A stretch of DNA of 64,000 nt from Streptomyces sp. yr375 (GCF_900110755.1 NZ_FOFF01000004.1:230312-294311), one strand, 5' to 3'; shown: positions 16,616-26,665, counted from the stretch's first letter. Notes: a model not told the origin generated them from the letters alone. Numbers and translations are program-made.

Positions 16616-17437
16616 CTACTCCGCGTCGCGGAGCTGTTCCTCGCTCATGCCGTGGCGCCAGTACCCGACGAAGGTGACCCGGCGCCGGTCGATGCCGCGC
16701 TCGCGCACGAAGTGCCGGCGCAACGCCTTCACGCACCCCGACTCGCCCGCGATCCACACGTACGGCTGCCCGGCGGGCGGCAGTTCGGCCGCCCGGAGGG
16801 CGTCGACGGAACTCTCCCCGACCACCCACGTGATCTCGGCGTCCGCCGCGGTCGCCAACTCCTGTACGTCGGCGGCGTCGTGCACCTCCAGCCACACCCG
16901 CGCCCGCTGCCCGGCAGGCAGCGACTCCAGGATCGACGCGATCGCCGGCAGCGCGGTCTCGTCGCCCCACAGCACGACCAGGTCGGTGCCCTGCGGCGGC
17001 CGGAACCGGATCGCCCGGTTGTCCGCGACGGCCGGCCCCAGCACGACGACCCGGTCCCCGACGACGGCCCCGGCGGCCCACGCGGAAGCGGGACCGGCCG
17101 GGGTGTGCAGCACGAAGTCGACGTCGATCTCGACGGGGCCACCACGCGGCGCACGCAGGCCGCGCAACGTGTACGACCGCATCACCGCCCGCACGTCGTC
17201 CGGCAGTTCACGCCACCCCTGCCACCACCCGTCCCCGAGCTCGAAGGGCACAGCGGGCGCGACCTGCCCGGGCTGCGGCAGAAACAGGGACAGCGACTGA
17301 TCCCACCCGTCGGAGAGGAAGTGCACGAGGTCTTCCCCACCGAAGGACACCCGCACGAGAGCCGGCGACAACCGCCGAACCCGCACGACGTACAGCGAGA
17401 AAAACCGAAAGGGAGCGACGACAGCGGCGGTGGTCAT
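16616..17437 (-). CDS. desF: Siderophore-interacting FAD reductase (DesF-like)
   Basis: 273 residues of the SIP/ViuB family: an N-terminal FAD-binding barrel (RVRRLSPALVRVSFGG, then RSYTLRG, the flavin-contact motif) and a C-terminal NAD(P)H domain (LWGDETALPAIASILES; YVWIAGESGCVKALRRHF). These enzymes reduce ferric siderophores in the cytoplasm to release iron. It lies downstream of desE on the same strand and upstream of desABCD, which gives the known desEF-ABCD arrangement. The 150-base gap from desE contains an intergenic repeat. An iron box is present before desE, so it is probably iron-controlled through desE. Confidence 0.9.
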   Translation of the reverse strand: MTTAAVVAPFRFFSLYVVRVRRLSPALVRVSFGGEDLVHFLSDGWDQSLSLFLPQPGQVAPAVPFELGDGWWQGWRELPDDVRAVMRSYTLRGLRAPRGGPVEIDVDFVLHTPAGPASAWAAGAVVGDRVVVLGPAVADNRAIRFRPPQGTDLVVLWGDETALPAIASILESLPAGQRARVWLEVHDAADVQELATAADAEITWVVGESSVDALRAAELPPAGQPYVWIAGESGCVKALRRHFVRERGIDRRRVTFVGYWRHGMSEEQLRDAE

Positions 17438-17490
17438 AAGGGGGCTCCTGAAGCTTCGTCAGCCTTTGAGCAGAGGGCAGGGCAGCGTTT

Positions 17491-17560
17491 TTAGGGGCGC
17501 GGGGCTGTATCGATTTGCGGCTCCGCCGCGTGGGCGCGACCAGCCACAACGGACCCGCAG
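17491..17560 (+). repeat. Streptomyces intergenic repeat, copy B
   Basis: Starts TTAGGGGCGCGGGGCTGT and ends GCGCGACCAGCCACAAC, with a hairpin GCGGCTCCGCCGC in the middle. It shares the GGGGCGCGGGG and GCGCGACCAGCC parts with the copy at 39688. It fills the desE-desF gap. Confidence 0.65.
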
Positions 17561-17587
17561 CTCACCCACAACGTCAAGCCACCCTGA

Positions 17588-18637
17588 TCAGGCGACCTTC
17601 TTGGCCTTCTCAAGCGCCTCGGCGAGAGTCTCAAGCAACGGCGCACACTTGTCGTACGACAGAATCGGCTCCGGCGACCGAGCGATAACCTGCCCGGCCT
17701 TGACTGCGGGCAGCGCCTTCCAGGTGGCCTCCGTGATCGCCGAAGGCTGAATCGTCGAGGACCGGTCGTCCATCATGATGATGTCCGCCGGGTACTTGTC
17801 GACGTTCTCCCAGCTCAGCGACTCGAACCAGCCACCGCCCTGCGCTTTCGCACTCTCCGGCGGTTCGACGAAGTTCACGCCGAGGGCCTTGAAGTACTCC
17901 AGGTCGATGGAGAGGTTGGTGCCGGAGACGTAGAACAGCGCCTCGCTCGCGGAACCGGCCAGCACCTTGATCTCGGGCTTGGCCTTGGCGGCGGCGCGCA
18001 GCCGGGCGGCGGCGGCCTCGAACCTCTTCTTGGCGTCGGTGACCGCGGCGGCCGTCATGTCGGCGCCGAGGGACTCGGCCAGCTCCCACATGCGCTGGAG
18101 CGGGGTGGTCAGTTGACGGTCGTAGACGGAGAGGGCGACGCTCGGGGCGAGCTTGGCGATCTTGTCCTTGGAGGCCTCGGGGACGTACCAGAGGGTGCCG
18201 GCGGTGTCGAACGTCGTGGAGATGAGCACGTCGGGGGCGAGGGCGGCGTACTTCTCTACGTTGAACTCGTCCCAGACGTTGCCGAGGATCTCGACCTTGG
18301 TGATGTCCATGTCGCCGGCCTGGACGTCGGCCTTGCCCGCGGCGGTCCTGGTCGGGCCGAAGACGCCCTTGACCTGGATGCCGTAGTCGTGGAGGGCGGC
18401 GCCGACGCCGGTGAACGCGACGATGCTCGCGGGGATCTTGTCGAGGTTCACCGTGGTGCCGCGGTCGTCCTTGAAGGTCCACGGGCCGGACTTGGCCGAG
18501 GCGCTCGCCGACGCCTTCGAGCCGCCGGTGCTCGCGTCCTCGTCCCCGCAGGCGGCGAGTACGGCACCGAGGCCGAGGGCACCACCTGCGGCGAGGATGC
18601 CACGGCGGGTGGGACGAGCGGCTCTGGCGTTGGGCAT
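17588..18637 (-). CDS. desE: Ferrioxamine-binding lipoprotein DesE
   Basis: 349 residues. A cluster 8-type (FepB/FhuD-like) ABC-transporter substrate-binding protein. The N-terminus has RR at 11-12, a hydrophobic core and the lipobox LAAC with Cys30, followed by an acidic/Ser/Ala linker. The mature part has the helical-backbone fold (KIPASIVAFTG, LAPDVLISTTFD, ILSYDKCAPLLETLAEAL). DesE binds ferrioxamines for import; the permease and ATPase are not in this window, as in other streptomycetes. An iron box lies 54 bases upstream of the start. Confidence 0.92.
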   Translation of the reverse strand: MPNARAARPTRRGILAAGGALGLGAVLAACGDEDASTGGSKASASASAKSGPWTFKDDRGTTVNLDKIPASIVAFTGVGAALHDYGIQVKGVFGPTRTAAGKADVQAGDMDITKVEILGNVWDEFNVEKYAALAPDVLISTTFDTAGTLWYVPEASKDKIAKLAPSVALSVYDRQLTTPLQRMWELAESLGADMTAAAVTDAKKRFEAAAARLRAAAKAKPEIKVLAGSASEALFYVSGTNLSIDLEYFKALGVNFVEPPESAKAQGGGWFESLSWENVDKYPADIIMMDDRSSTIQPSAITEATWKALPAVKAGQVIARSPEPILSYDKCAPLLETLAEALEKAKKVA

Positions 18638-18690
18638 GAGTCTGGCTACCTTCGAACGGGGTGGAGCACCACCCGGGGGCGAGTTCGAAT

Positions 18691-18709
18691 GTAGGTTAGC
18701 CTAACCTTA
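18691..18709. promoter_or_regulatory. Iron box of desE
   Basis: GTAGGTTAGCCTAACCTTA matches the 19-bp iron box at 17 of 19 positions (ends differ). It is the second DmdR1-type operator in the window. Confidence 0.9.
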
Positions 18710-18761
18710 CTTATTGTCCAGAGGGGTGGGTCCGGCGGTCCGGGGTGGTCTCAGGGACGCC

Positions 18762-19916
18762 TCACAGCCCCAACTCGCGGGCGATCAGCATCCGCTGCAC
18801 CTCGCTCGTGCCCTCCCCGATCTCCAGGATCTTGGAGTCGCGCCACATGCGGGCCACCGGATACTCGTTCATGAAGCCGTAGCCGCCGTGGATCTGGGTG
18901 GCCTCGCGGGCGTTGTCGACGGCGATCGTCGAGGAGTGCAGCTTGGCGATCGCCGCCTCCTTCTTGAAGGGCTCGCCGGACACCAGCCGGGAGGCCGCGT
19001 CGCGCCAGGCGAGGCGGGCGGTGTGGGCCTTCATCTCCATGTCGGCGATCTTGAACTGGATGGCCTGGTTGGCGCCGATCGGACGGCCGAACGCGTGCCG
19101 TTCCTTCGCGTACTTCACCGACTCGTCCACACAGCCCTGCGCGAGCCCGGTGGCCAGAGCGGCGATGGCGACGCGGCCCTCGTCGAGGATCCGCAGGAAC
19201 TGCGCGTACCCGCGCCCCTCCTCGCCCACCAGGTTCGCCGCCGGGACGCGCACGTCGGCGAAGGACAGCTCACGGGTGTCGGAGGCGTTCCAGCCGACCT
19301 TCGAGTAGGGGGCGGCGACCGTGAAGCCCGGGGTGCCGGACGGGACGATGATCGCCGAGATCAGCGGCCTGCCGTCGGGCTGGCGGCCCGTCACCGTCGT
19401 GACCGTGACCAACCCCGTGATGTCCGTGCCCGAGTTGGTGATGAAGCACTTGGTGCCGTTGATCACCCACTCGTCGGTGTCCGGGTCGAGACGGGCCGTC
19501 GTCCGCGTCGCGCCCGCGTCCGAGCCGCCGTCGGGCTCGGTCAGGCCGAACGCGCCCAGCAGTTCCCCGGCGCACAGCCGCGGCAGCCACTCCCGCTTCT
19601 GCTCCTCCGTGCCGAAGAGATGGATCGGCATGGCGCCCAGCGAGACGCCCGCCTCCAGGGTGATCGCCACCGACGAGTCGACGCGCGCGAGTTCCTCCAG
19701 CGCGATGCCGAGGGCGAGGTAGTCGCCGCCCATGCCGCCGTACTCCTCCGGGAACGGCAGCCCGAACAGGCCCATGCGGCCCATCTCGCGGACGATCTCG
19801 TACGGGAACTCGTGCCGCTCGTAGAAGTCGCCGATCTTGGGGGCGACGACGTCGTGCGCGAACGCCTCGACGGTACGGCGGAGTTCTTCCAGTTCGGGGG
19901 AGAGACGGTGGTCCAT
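18762..19916 (-). CDS. Acyl-CoA dehydrogenase (probable isovaleryl-CoA dehydrogenase)
   Basis: 384 residues, the full length of the flavoprotein family. Signature segments: GLTEPDGGSDAGATRTTA, WVINGTKCFITNSGTDIT (FAD/substrate region), RGYAQFLRILDEGRVAIAA, and IHGGYGFMNEYPVARMWRDSKILEIGEGTSEVQ at the C-terminus. In the same unit as HMG-CoA lyase and a two-subunit acyl-CoA carboxylase, it most likely oxidises isovaleryl-CoA to 3-methylcrotonyl-CoA in leucine degradation. It is last in the operon, 6 bases after the lyase. Specificity is inferred from context only. Confidence 0.9.
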   Translation of the reverse strand: MDHRLSPELEELRRTVEAFAHDVVAPKIGDFYERHEFPYEIVREMGRMGLFGLPFPEEYGGMGGDYLALGIALEELARVDSSVAITLEAGVSLGAMPIHLFGTEEQKREWLPRLCAGELLGAFGLTEPDGGSDAGATRTTARLDPDTDEWVINGTKCFITNSGTDITGLVTVTTVTGRQPDGRPLISAIIVPSGTPGFTVAAPYSKVGWNASDTRELSFADVRVPAANLVGEEGRGYAQFLRILDEGRVAIAALATGLAQGCVDESVKYAKERHAFGRPIGANQAIQFKIADMEMKAHTARLAWRDAASRLVSGEPFKKEAAIAKLHSSTIAVDNAREATQIHGGYGFMNEYPVARMWRDSKILEIGEGTSEVQRMLIARELGL

Positions 19917-19922
19917 GTCGGG

Positions 19923-20879
19923 TCACTGCTCCTTGTGGGGCTGTGTCGTGTTACCGAGGGCTCGGACGGTGCGGGACGGGCTGGGTCGGCCCAGTCGGTC
20001 GGCCATCCACTCGCTTGTGGCGACGAGACGGCCGAGGTCGACCCCGGTGTCGATGCCGAGGCCGTGCAGCATCCACACGAGGTCTTCGGTGGCGAGGTTG
20101 CCGGTGGCGGACTTGGCGAACGGGCAGCCGCCGAGACCGCCCGCCGAGGCGTCGACCGTGGTAACGCCGTGCTGGAGCGCGGCGAGGGTGTTGGCGAGGG
20201 CCTGGCCGTAGGTGTCGTGGAAGTGCACGCCGAGCACGTTCGTCGGCACGCCCTGTTCGTTGAGGGAGGACAGCAGTTCCAGGACGTGGCCGGGGGTGGC
20301 GACGCCGATGGTGTCGCCCAGGCTCAGTTCGTCGCAGCCCATGGCGCGCAGCGCCGCGCAGACCCGGACCACCTGGTGGAGCGGGACCGGCCCCTCCCAG
20401 GGGTCGCCGAAGCACATCGACACATAGCCGCGTACGTGCGCCCCCTCGTCCTTCGCGCGCCGCACGACCGGCTCGAACACGGCGAGCGACTCGTCCACCG
20501 TGCGGTTGAGGTTGGCCTTCGCGAAGGACTCCGTGGCGCTGGCGAAGACGGCGACGCGCCGCGCGCCAAGGGCCAGGGCACGGTCCAGCCCGCGACCGTT
20601 CGGCACGAGGACCGGGAGCGCCACCTGCCGCTCGCTCAGGTCGCTGACGAGCGGGAACAGGTCCTCGGCGTCGGCGAGTTGCGGCACCCACTCGGGGTGG
20701 ACGAAGCTCGTCGCCTCGATCGTCGTCAGGCCCGCGTCGGCCAGCCGGTGGACGAACTCCGCCTTCACCGCCGTCGGCACGGTCGACTTCTCGTTCTGCA
20801 GCCCGTCCCGCGCGCCGACCTCGTGGATCCTGACCCGCGCGGGGAGATCGGGGGCCGGTACGACCATGGGGAGCGTCAT
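19923..20879 (-). CDS. Hydroxymethylglutaryl-CoA lyase
   Basis: 318 residues of the HMGL-like TIM-barrel family. It splits HMG-CoA to acetoacetate and acetyl-CoA, the last step of leucine breakdown. The metal/substrate motif [15 protein letters not shown] is near the N-terminus, the histidine-bearing [21 protein letters not shown] lies in the barrel, and the catalytic-cysteine loop is [15 protein letters not shown]. It overlaps the preceding biotin carboxylase gene by four bases. Confidence 0.94.
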   Translation of the reverse strand: MTLPMVVPAPDLPARVRIHEVGARDGLQNEKSTVPTAVKAEFVHRLADAGLTTIEATSFVHPEWVPQLADAEDLFPLVSDLSERQVALPVLVPNGRGLDRALALGARRVAVFASATESFAKANLNRTVDESLAVFEPVVRRAKDEGAHVRGYVSMCFGDPWEGPVPLHQVVRVCAALRAMGCDELSLGDTIGVATPGHVLELLSSLNEQGVPTNVLGVHFHDTYGQALANTLAALQHGVTTVDASAGGLGGCPFAKSATGNLATEDLVWMLHGLGIDTGVDLGRLVATSEWMADRLGRPSPSRTVRALGNTTQPHKEQ

Positions 20880-22969
20880 TCTTTCTCCTCCTCCGCAGGG
20901 GTGACGACGGGTACCACGGGGGCGATGACGGCGAGGACCTGGTCCATGGCGACCGTCGTCCCCGGGGTGACGTCCAGTTCGGCGACCGTGCCGTCGTGCG
21001 GGGCGGAGATGACGTGCTCCATCTTCATCGCCTCCACCACCAGCAGACTCTGCCCCGCCGTCACCTCGTCCCCGACGGCCACCTTCACCACCGTCACCGT
21101 CCCGGGCATGGGCGCGGTCAGCGAGTCGACCCCCGCCCGCCCGCCACCGGACAGCGACGCGGCGACCGGATCATGATCACGCACCTGCCAGGCGTCGCCG
21201 TCGCGGCCGATCCAGGTGCCGTCCGGCAGGGCGGCGAAGGTGTGAGAGACGCCGTCGAGCCGGAAGGCGAACCGGTGGCCGGTCTCACGCTGCGGGGGCA
21301 CGCCCCCGGACCCCTGGAGGGGTCGGTCCGCGCCGGGCAGGAGCAACTCCACCGAGCCGCCCGCCCCGCCGCCCGGCGTGCTGCGCACGCGCACGGTCAC
21401 CGGCTCGTGGCCGGGCAACTGGAGGTGGTGGGGTGTCCAGGCCCGCTCGCCGCCCAGGCGCCAGCCGTCGGCGGCGGCGAAGGGGTCCGCCCAGCCGGAA
21501 CGTGAGCTGGCGGCGGACCCGGAGTCGTCGCCGGGCGCGAGCGCGCCGTGGCGCAAGAGCGCCGCCGCCGCGTAGACCTCCGGCGGCACCGTGTCGGAGA
21601 CCAGCTCGTCCACCACCCGCTCCACCAGCCCCGTGTCCAACTCGCCCGCCGCCACCGCCGGGTGGGCGAGCAGGCGGCGTAGGAAGCCCGCGTTGGTGGG
21701 GACGCCCAGGGTGACCGTGGACGCGAGGGCCGCGCGGAGTTTGCGCAGGGCTGTGGCGCGGTCCGGGCCGTAGGCGATCACCTTGGACAGCATCGGGTCG
21801 TACAGGCTGCCCACCTCGGTGCCCTCGGTGAGCCCGGAGTCGGTGCGGACGCCGTCGCCCTGCGGCTCGTGGAGTCGTAGCACCGTGCCGCCGGACGGGA
21901 GGAACCCGCGCGCGGGGTCCTCGGCGCAGATCCGGGCCTCGACGGCGTGGCCGGTCAGGCGGATGTCCCGCTGGCCGAAGGGCAGGGCCTCGCCGGCCGC
22001 GACCCGCACCTGCCACTCCACCAGGTCCAGGCCGGTGACCAGCTCGGTCACCGGATGCTCCACCTGGAGGCGGGCGTTCATCTCCATGAAGTAGTACGAC
22101 GACACGGGGGGTTCGGGGGGCGTCCCCCCGACAGGCACAGTGGTGCCCGGCACGATGAACTCGACCGTGCCCGCGCCCCGGTACCCGCAGGAGCGCGCCG
22201 CCTGGACGGCCGCCTCGCCCATCGACGCGCGCGTGGCCTCGTCGAGGAACACGCTCGGCGCTTCCTCGACGACCTTCTGGTGCCGGCGCTGGAGGGAGCA
22301 CTCGCGCTCGCCGAGGTGCACCACGTTGCCGTGGCCGTCGGCCAGGACCTGGATCTCGATGTGCCGGGGCCGGTCGACCCACCGCTCGACGAGGAGCGTG
22401 TCGTCGCCGAAGGAGGCGCGGGCCTCGCGGCGGGCGGCGGCGATCTCCTCCTCCAGCACGGACAGGTCCCGCACCAGCCGCATGCCCTTGCCGCCGCCGC
22501 CGGCCGACGGCTTGAGCAGCACGGGCGCGCCCAACGCGTGGGCGGCCTCGGCCAGTTCGGGGTCGCGCCCGCCGGGAACGACCGGCACCCCGGCCGCCGC
22601 CACGGTCTCCTTGGCGCGGATCTTGTCGCCCATGAGGGCGATGGCGTCGGCGGGCGGCCCGATGAAGACGAGCCCCGCGTCGGCGCACGCGCGCGCGAAG
22701 GACGCGTTCTCGGCCAGGAAGCCGTACCCCGGGTGGACGGCCTGCGCGCCCGTGCGGGCGGCCGCGTCCAGCAGCCGCTCCACGGACAGGTAGCTCTCGG
22801 CGGCCGGGGCCGGGCCGAGCCGGACGGCCGTGTCGGCCTCCCGGACGTGCCGCGCGTCGGCGTCCGCGTCGGAGAAGACGGCCACCGACCGCACCCCCAG
22901 CGCGCGCAGCGTGCGGATCACGCGGACGGCGATCTCGCCCCGGTTGGCCACAAGCACGGTGTCGAACAT
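20876..22969 (-). CDS. Acyl-CoA carboxylase alpha subunit: biotin carboxylase/BCCP (3-methylcrotonyl-CoA type)
   Basis: 697 residues from an ATG at 22969. The N-terminal biotin carboxylase ([20 protein letters not shown], then the glycine-rich ATP loop [14 protein letters not shown] and [14 protein letters not shown]) spans about 1-450. A linker domain and a C-terminal biotin carrier domain follow, with EAMKMEH; the biotinylated lysine is K649. It carboxylates the biotin arm for the partner carboxyltransferase encoded just upstream, 14 bases away. Operon context indicates 3-methylcrotonyl-CoA as substrate. Confidence 0.93.
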   Translation of the reverse strand: MFDTVLVANRGEIAVRVIRTLRALGVRSVAVFSDADADARHVREADTAVRLGPAPAAESYLSVERLLDAAARTGAQAVHPGYGFLAENASFARACADAGLVFIGPPADAIALMGDKIRAKETVAAAGVPVVPGGRDPELAEAAHALGAPVLLKPSAGGGGKGMRLVRDLSVLEEEIAAARREARASFGDDTLLVERWVDRPRHIEIQVLADGHGNVVHLGERECSLQRRHQKVVEEAPSVFLDEATRASMGEAAVQAARSCGYRGAGTVEFIVPGTTVPVGGTPPEPPVSSYYFMEMNARLQVEHPVTELVTGLDLVEWQVRVAAGEALPFGQRDIRLTGHAVEARICAEDPARGFLPSGGTVLRLHEPQGDGVRTDSGLTEGTEVGSLYDPMLSKVIAYGPDRATALRKLRAALASTVTLGVPTNAGFLRRLLAHPAVAAGELDTGLVERVVDELVSDTVPPEVYAAAALLRHGALAPGDDSGSAASSRSGWADPFAAADGWRLGGERAWTPHHLQLPGHEPVTVRVRSTPGGGAGGSVELLLPGADRPLQGSGGVPPQRETGHRFAFRLDGVSHTFAALPDGTWIGRDGDAWQVRDHDPVAASLSGGGRAGVDSLTAPMPGTVTVVKVAVGDEVTAGQSLLVVEAMKMEHVISAPHDGTVAELDVTPGTTVAMDQVLAVIAPVVPVVTPAEEEKE

Positions 22970-22983
22970 CAAGGCTCCCCTCC

Positions 22984-24600
22984 TCACATCCGGAAGACGC
23001 CGAACCGGGGTTCCCCCAGCGGCGCGTTGGCACAGGCGGTCAGGGCCAGGCCCAGCACCTGCCGGGTCTCCAGCGGCTCGATCACCCCGTCGTCCCAGAG
23101 CCGGGCGGTCGCGTAGTAGGCGTTGCCCTGCTGCTCGTACTGGGCGCGGATCGGGGCCTTGAACGCCTCCTCCGCCTCGGCCGGCCACTCCTCGCCGCGC
23201 GCCTGCGACTGGTCGCGCTTGACGGTAGCGAGGACGGACGCGGCCTGCTCGCCGCCCATGACGGAGATCTTGGCGCCGGGCCACATCCACAGGAAGCGGG
23301 GCGAGTAGGCCCGGCCGCACATCGAGTAGTTGCCCGCGCCGTACGACCCGCCGATGACGACCGTCAGCTTCGGCACGCGCGTGCACGCCACCGCCGTCAC
23401 CATCTTGGCGCCGTGCTTGGCGATGCCCCCCGCCTCGTAGTCCCGGCCGACCATGAAGCCGGAGATGTTCTGGAGGAACACCAGGGGGATCCCGCGCTGG
23501 TCGCACAGCTCGATGAAGTGGGCGCCCTTCTGGGCGGACTCGGAGAACAGGATGCCGTTGTTGGCGACGATGCCGACCGGGTGGCCGTGGATCCGGGCGA
23601 ACCCGGTGACCAGGGTCTGCCCGAACTCGGACTTGAACTCCTGGAAGCGGGAGCCGTCGACCACGCGCGCGATGACCTCCCGTACGTCGTAGGGGGTGCG
23701 GGAGTCGACGGGCACCGCGCCGTACAGCCCGTAGGGGTCCACCTTGGGTTCGACGGACGGCCGCACCTCCCAGGGGAGCGGTCCGCGCGCGGGGAGCGTG
23801 GCGACGATGTTGCGCACGATGCGCAGCGCGTGCGCGTCGTCCTCCGCGAGATGGTCGGTCACGCCCGACACGCGCGCGTGGACCTCGCCGCCGCCCAGCT
23901 CCTCGGCGGTGACGACCTCGCCGGTGGCGGCCTTCACCAGCGGCGGCCCGCCCAGGAAGATCGTGCCCTGGTCGCGGACGATGACCGCCTCGTCGCTCAT
24001 GGCGGGCACGTAGGCCCCGCCGGCCGTGCACGAACCCAGGACGGCCGCGATCTGCGGGATGCCCGCCCCTGACATCCGGGCCTGGTTGTAGAAGATCCGC
24101 CCGAAGTGGTCGCGGTCCGGGAACACCTCGTCCTGCATGGGCAGGAAGGCACCGCCGGAGTCGACCAGGTACAGACAGGGCAGGCGGTTCTCCAGCGCCA
24201 CCTCCTGGGCGCGCAGATGCTTCTTCACCGTCATCGGGTAGTACGTGCCGCCCTTGACCGTGGCGTCGTTCGCGACGATCACGCACAGCCGCCCGGCGAC
24301 CCGCCCGATCCCGGCGATCACCCCGGCGGCCGGGGCCTGCCCCTCGTACAGCCCGTCGGCGGCCAGCGGCGCGAGCTCCAGGAAGGGCGACCCGGGGTCC
24401 AGGAGGGTGTCCACCCGGTCCCGGGGCAGCAGCTTCCCGCGCGCGGTGTGGCGGGCCCGCGCCTTCTCCCCGCCGCCCAGTCGGGCCGCGGCGAGCTTGC
24501 CGCGCAACTCCTCGACGAGGACGCGGTGCGCCTCCTCGTTGGCCCGCCAGACCTCCGACGCGGGATCGGCCGCGCTCGTCAGCTCCGGTGCCTGCTCCAT
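22984..24600 (-). CDS. Acyl-CoA carboxylase beta subunit: carboxyltransferase (3-methylcrotonyl-CoA type)
   Basis: 538 residues from the ATG at 24600, preferred over a GTG at 24618 because GAGGGGAAG lies just upstream. Both crotonase-like halves of the carboxyltransferase fold are present: [43 protein letters not shown] motifs in the first and [35 protein letters not shown] in the second. The latter tripeptide-rich part resembles MCCC2. It is first in the operon; two operator-like repeats lie in the 127-base gap to the divergent TetR gene. Confidence 0.92.
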   Translation of the reverse strand: MEQAPELTSAADPASEVWRANEEAHRVLVEELRGKLAAARLGGGEKARARHTARGKLLPRDRVDTLLDPGSPFLELAPLAADGLYEGQAPAAGVIAGIGRVAGRLCVIVANDATVKGGTYYPMTVKKHLRAQEVALENRLPCLYLVDSGGAFLPMQDEVFPDRDHFGRIFYNQARMSGAGIPQIAAVLGSCTAGGAYVPAMSDEAVIVRDQGTIFLGGPPLVKAATGEVVTAEELGGGEVHARVSGVTDHLAEDDAHALRIVRNIVATLPARGPLPWEVRPSVEPKVDPYGLYGAVPVDSRTPYDVREVIARVVDGSRFQEFKSEFGQTLVTGFARIHGHPVGIVANNGILFSESAQKGAHFIELCDQRGIPLVFLQNISGFMVGRDYEAGGIAKHGAKMVTAVACTRVPKLTVVIGGSYGAGNYSMCGRAYSPRFLWMWPGAKISVMGGEQAASVLATVKRDQSQARGEEWPAEAEEAFKAPIRAQYEQQGNAYYATARLWDDGVIEPLETRQVLGLALTACANAPLGEPRFGVFRM

Positions 24601-24661
24601 CCTGCGGCTTCCCCTCACCCGGTGAGACCCGTGAATCGGCTGTGCTCGGTCGCTCTCGGCT

Positions 24662-24677
24662 GTTAATGAGCGTTAAC
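24662..24677. promoter_or_regulatory. Probable TetR operator, site 1
   Basis: GTTAATGAGCGTTAAC fits the palindrome GTTAACG-N2-CGTTAAC with one mismatch. It lies between the carboxyltransferase gene and the divergent TetR gene. Confidence 0.7.
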
Positions 24678-24689
24678 CATTTCCTTCAG

Positions 24690-24705
24690 GTTAACGACCG
24701 CTAAC
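24690..24705. promoter_or_regulatory. Probable TetR operator, site 2
   Basis: GTTAACGACCGCTAAC is a second one-mismatch copy of the same palindrome, centred 28 bases from site 1 and 23 bases before the TetR start codon. It would allow control of both divergent units. Confidence 0.7.
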
Positions 24706-24727
24706 GTCCCTGTCTAGAATCACTTTC

Positions 24728-25321
24728 ATGGCCACGAGAACCGACGCCCCCACCCGCCGCGAGCAGATCCTCAAGGAGGCCGCGCGGCTCTTCGCCGAGC
24801 GCGGGTTCCACGGCGTCGGGGTGGACGAGATAGGCGCCGCGGTCGGCATCAGCGGCCCGGGGCTGTACCGGCACTTCCCGGGCAAGGGCGCGATGCTCGC
24901 CGAGCTGCTGGTCGGCATCAGCGGCCGGCTGCTGACCGGGGCGAAACGGCGCGTCGGGGAGGCGGACGGCGGGCCCGCCGGGGCGGTCCTCGACTCGCTC
25001 ATCGAGGGCCACATCGACTTCGCCCTCGACGACCGCCCGCTGATCACCCTGCACGACCGCGAGCTGGACCGGCTGCGCGACAGCGACCGCAAGCTGGTGC
25101 GCCAGCTCCAGCGCCAGTACGTCGAGCTGTGGGTGGAGGTCGTCCGCGAGGTGTACCCGGCGCTGACCGAACCGGCGGCCCGCTCCGCCGTGCACTCGGT
25201 CTTCGGCCTGCTGAACTCGACCCCGCACCTGGGCAGGCCGGGCGCGCTGCCGGGCCGCGGGGTCACGGCGGAGCTGCTGCGCCGGATGGCCAGGGGGGCG
25301 TTCGCGGCCGCCGGGGCGTGA
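24728..25321 (+). CDS. TetR-family regulator, probable repressor of the leucine-catabolism operon
   Basis: 197 residues. The N-terminal TetR HTH (REQILKEAARLFAERGFHGVGVDEIGAAVGISGPGLYRHFPGKGAML) is intact. The C-terminal ligand domain contains GHIDFALDDRPLITLHDREL, typical of actinobacterial TetR proteins near acyl-CoA genes. It diverges from the carboxylase/lyase/dehydrogenase operon, with two matching 16-bp palindromes between, so local repression relieved by an acyl-CoA is likely. The ligand is inferred. Confidence 0.88.
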   Translation: MATRTDAPTRREQILKEAARLFAERGFHGVGVDEIGAAVGISGPGLYRHFPGKGAMLAELLVGISGRLLTGAKRRVGEADGGPAGAVLDSLIEGHIDFALDDRPLITLHDRELDRLRDSDRKLVRQLQRQYVELWVEVVREVYPALTEPAARSAVHSVFGLLNSTPHLGRPGALPGRGVTAELLRRMARGAFAAAGA

Positions 25322-25433
25322 CGAGGGTTACCCCGCTCCCACCCTGGACGGCTTCCCTACTCGCCGGTACGGTTGTCTGAGCAAGCGCTTAGATGGCGAA
25401 GTACGCGATGCGGGTACCTGGAGGTGGCGGACA

Positions 25434-26591
25434 GTGCGCCGTACGGTGTTCAACGAGGACCACGAGGCGTTCCGGGAGACCCTCCGGGCCTTCATCGAGG
25501 CCGAGGTCGTCCCCGTCTACGACGAGTGGTTCGCCGCCGGCCAGGCGCCGCGCGACTTCTACTACAAGCTCGCCGAGCTGGGCGTCTTCGGCATCCGCGT
25601 CGACGAGGAGTACGGCGGCGCGGGCATCGACTCCTACAAGTTCGAGGCCGTCCTGTACGAGGAGACCGCCCGCGCGGGCGTGTCCTTCGGCGGCTCCGGT
25701 GTGCACGTGCTGCTCGGCCTGCCGTACATCAAGCTGCTCGCCACCGACGAGCAGAAGAAGCGCTTCCTGCCGAAGTTCGTCTCCGGCGAGGAGATGTGGG
25801 CGATCGCGATGACCGAGCCGGGCACCGGCTCCGACCTCGCGGGCATGAAGAGCACCGCCAAGCTCTCCGAGGACGGCACGCACTACGTCCTCAACGGCTC
25901 CAAGACCTTCATCACCGGCGGTGTGCACGCCGACCGCATGATCGTCTGCGCCCGCACCGCCGCGCCCTCCGCCGAGGACCGCCGGCACGGCATATCCCTC
26001 TTCGTCGTCGACACCAAGGCCGAGGGCTACTCGGTCGGCCGCAAGCTCGACAAGCTCGGCCTGAAGACCTCCGACACCGCCGAGCTGGCGTTCGTCGACG
26101 TCAAGGTGCCCGTCGAGGATCTCCTCGGCGAGGAGAACAAGGGCTTCTACTACCTCGGCCACAACCTCGCCTCCGAGCGCTGGGGCATCGCCTACGGCGC
26201 GTACGCGCAGGCCAGGGCCGCCGTCCGGTTCGCCAAGCAGTACGTGCAGGACCGCGTCGTGTTCGGCAAGCCGGTCGCGCACTTCCAGAACACCAAGTTC
26301 GAACTGGCCGCCTGCCAGGCCGAGGTGGACGCGGCCGAGGCCGTCGCCGACCGCGCCACGGAGGCCCTGGACGCGGGCGAGCTGACCCCGGCCGAGGCCG
26401 CCAGCGCCAAGCTGTTCTGCACCGAGGTCGCCCACCGCGTCATCGACCGCTGCCTCCAACTGCACGGCGGCTACGGCTTCATGAACGAGTACCCGATCGC
26501 CCGCCTGTACGCGGACAACCGCGTCAACCGCATCTACGGCGGCACCAGCGAGATCATGAAGTCGATCATCGCGAAGGACATGGGCCTGTAA
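25434..26591 (+). CDS. Acyl-CoA dehydrogenase
   Basis: 385 residues from a GTG at 25434 with AGGTGGCGG upstream. It has the complete flavoprotein architecture: AMTEPGTGSDLAGMKSTA, YVLNGSKTFITGGVHADRMIV, KLGLKTSDTAELAFVDVKVP, and the C-terminal QLHGGYGFMNEYPIARLYADNRVNRIYGGTSEIMK. It is about as long as the enzyme at 18762 but distinct in sequence and more like long-chain or citronellyl-type dehydrogenases. It follows the TetR gene by 112 bases and precedes a TesB thioesterase, pointing to fatty or branched acyl-CoA turnover. A short imperfect copy of its 3' end occurs 47 bases downstream. Confidence 0.9.
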   Translation: MRRTVFNEDHEAFRETLRAFIEAEVVPVYDEWFAAGQAPRDFYYKLAELGVFGIRVDEEYGGAGIDSYKFEAVLYEETARAGVSFGGSGVHVLLGLPYIKLLATDEQKKRFLPKFVSGEEMWAIAMTEPGTGSDLAGMKSTAKLSEDGTHYVLNGSKTFITGGVHADRMIVCARTAAPSAEDRRHGISLFVVDTKAEGYSVGRKLDKLGLKTSDTAELAFVDVKVPVEDLLGEENKGFYYLGHNLASERWGIAYGAYAQARAAVRFAKQYVQDRVVFGKPVAHFQNTKFELAACQAEVDAAEAVADRATEALDAGELTPAEAASAKLFCTEVAHRVIDRCLQLHGGYGFMNEYPIARLYADNRVNRIYGGTSEIMKSIIAKDMGL

Positions 26592-26665
26592 GCACGCAGG
26601 TCTGTGAGTTCAGGGCCGGTAAGGACATGGTTCTGTAAGGTTCCGGCAACTGCGCGCCGGTAGAA

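Noticed and set aside
18714..21176. An 820-residue frame on the plus strand
   Set aside because: Antisense of acyl-CoA dehydrogenase and HMG-CoA lyase genes; composition of a shadow frame.
22970..24286. A long N-terminal extension of the biotin carboxylase
   Set aside because: The frame stays open across the carboxyltransferase gene, but a normal biotin carboxylase start (ATG at 22969) is clear.
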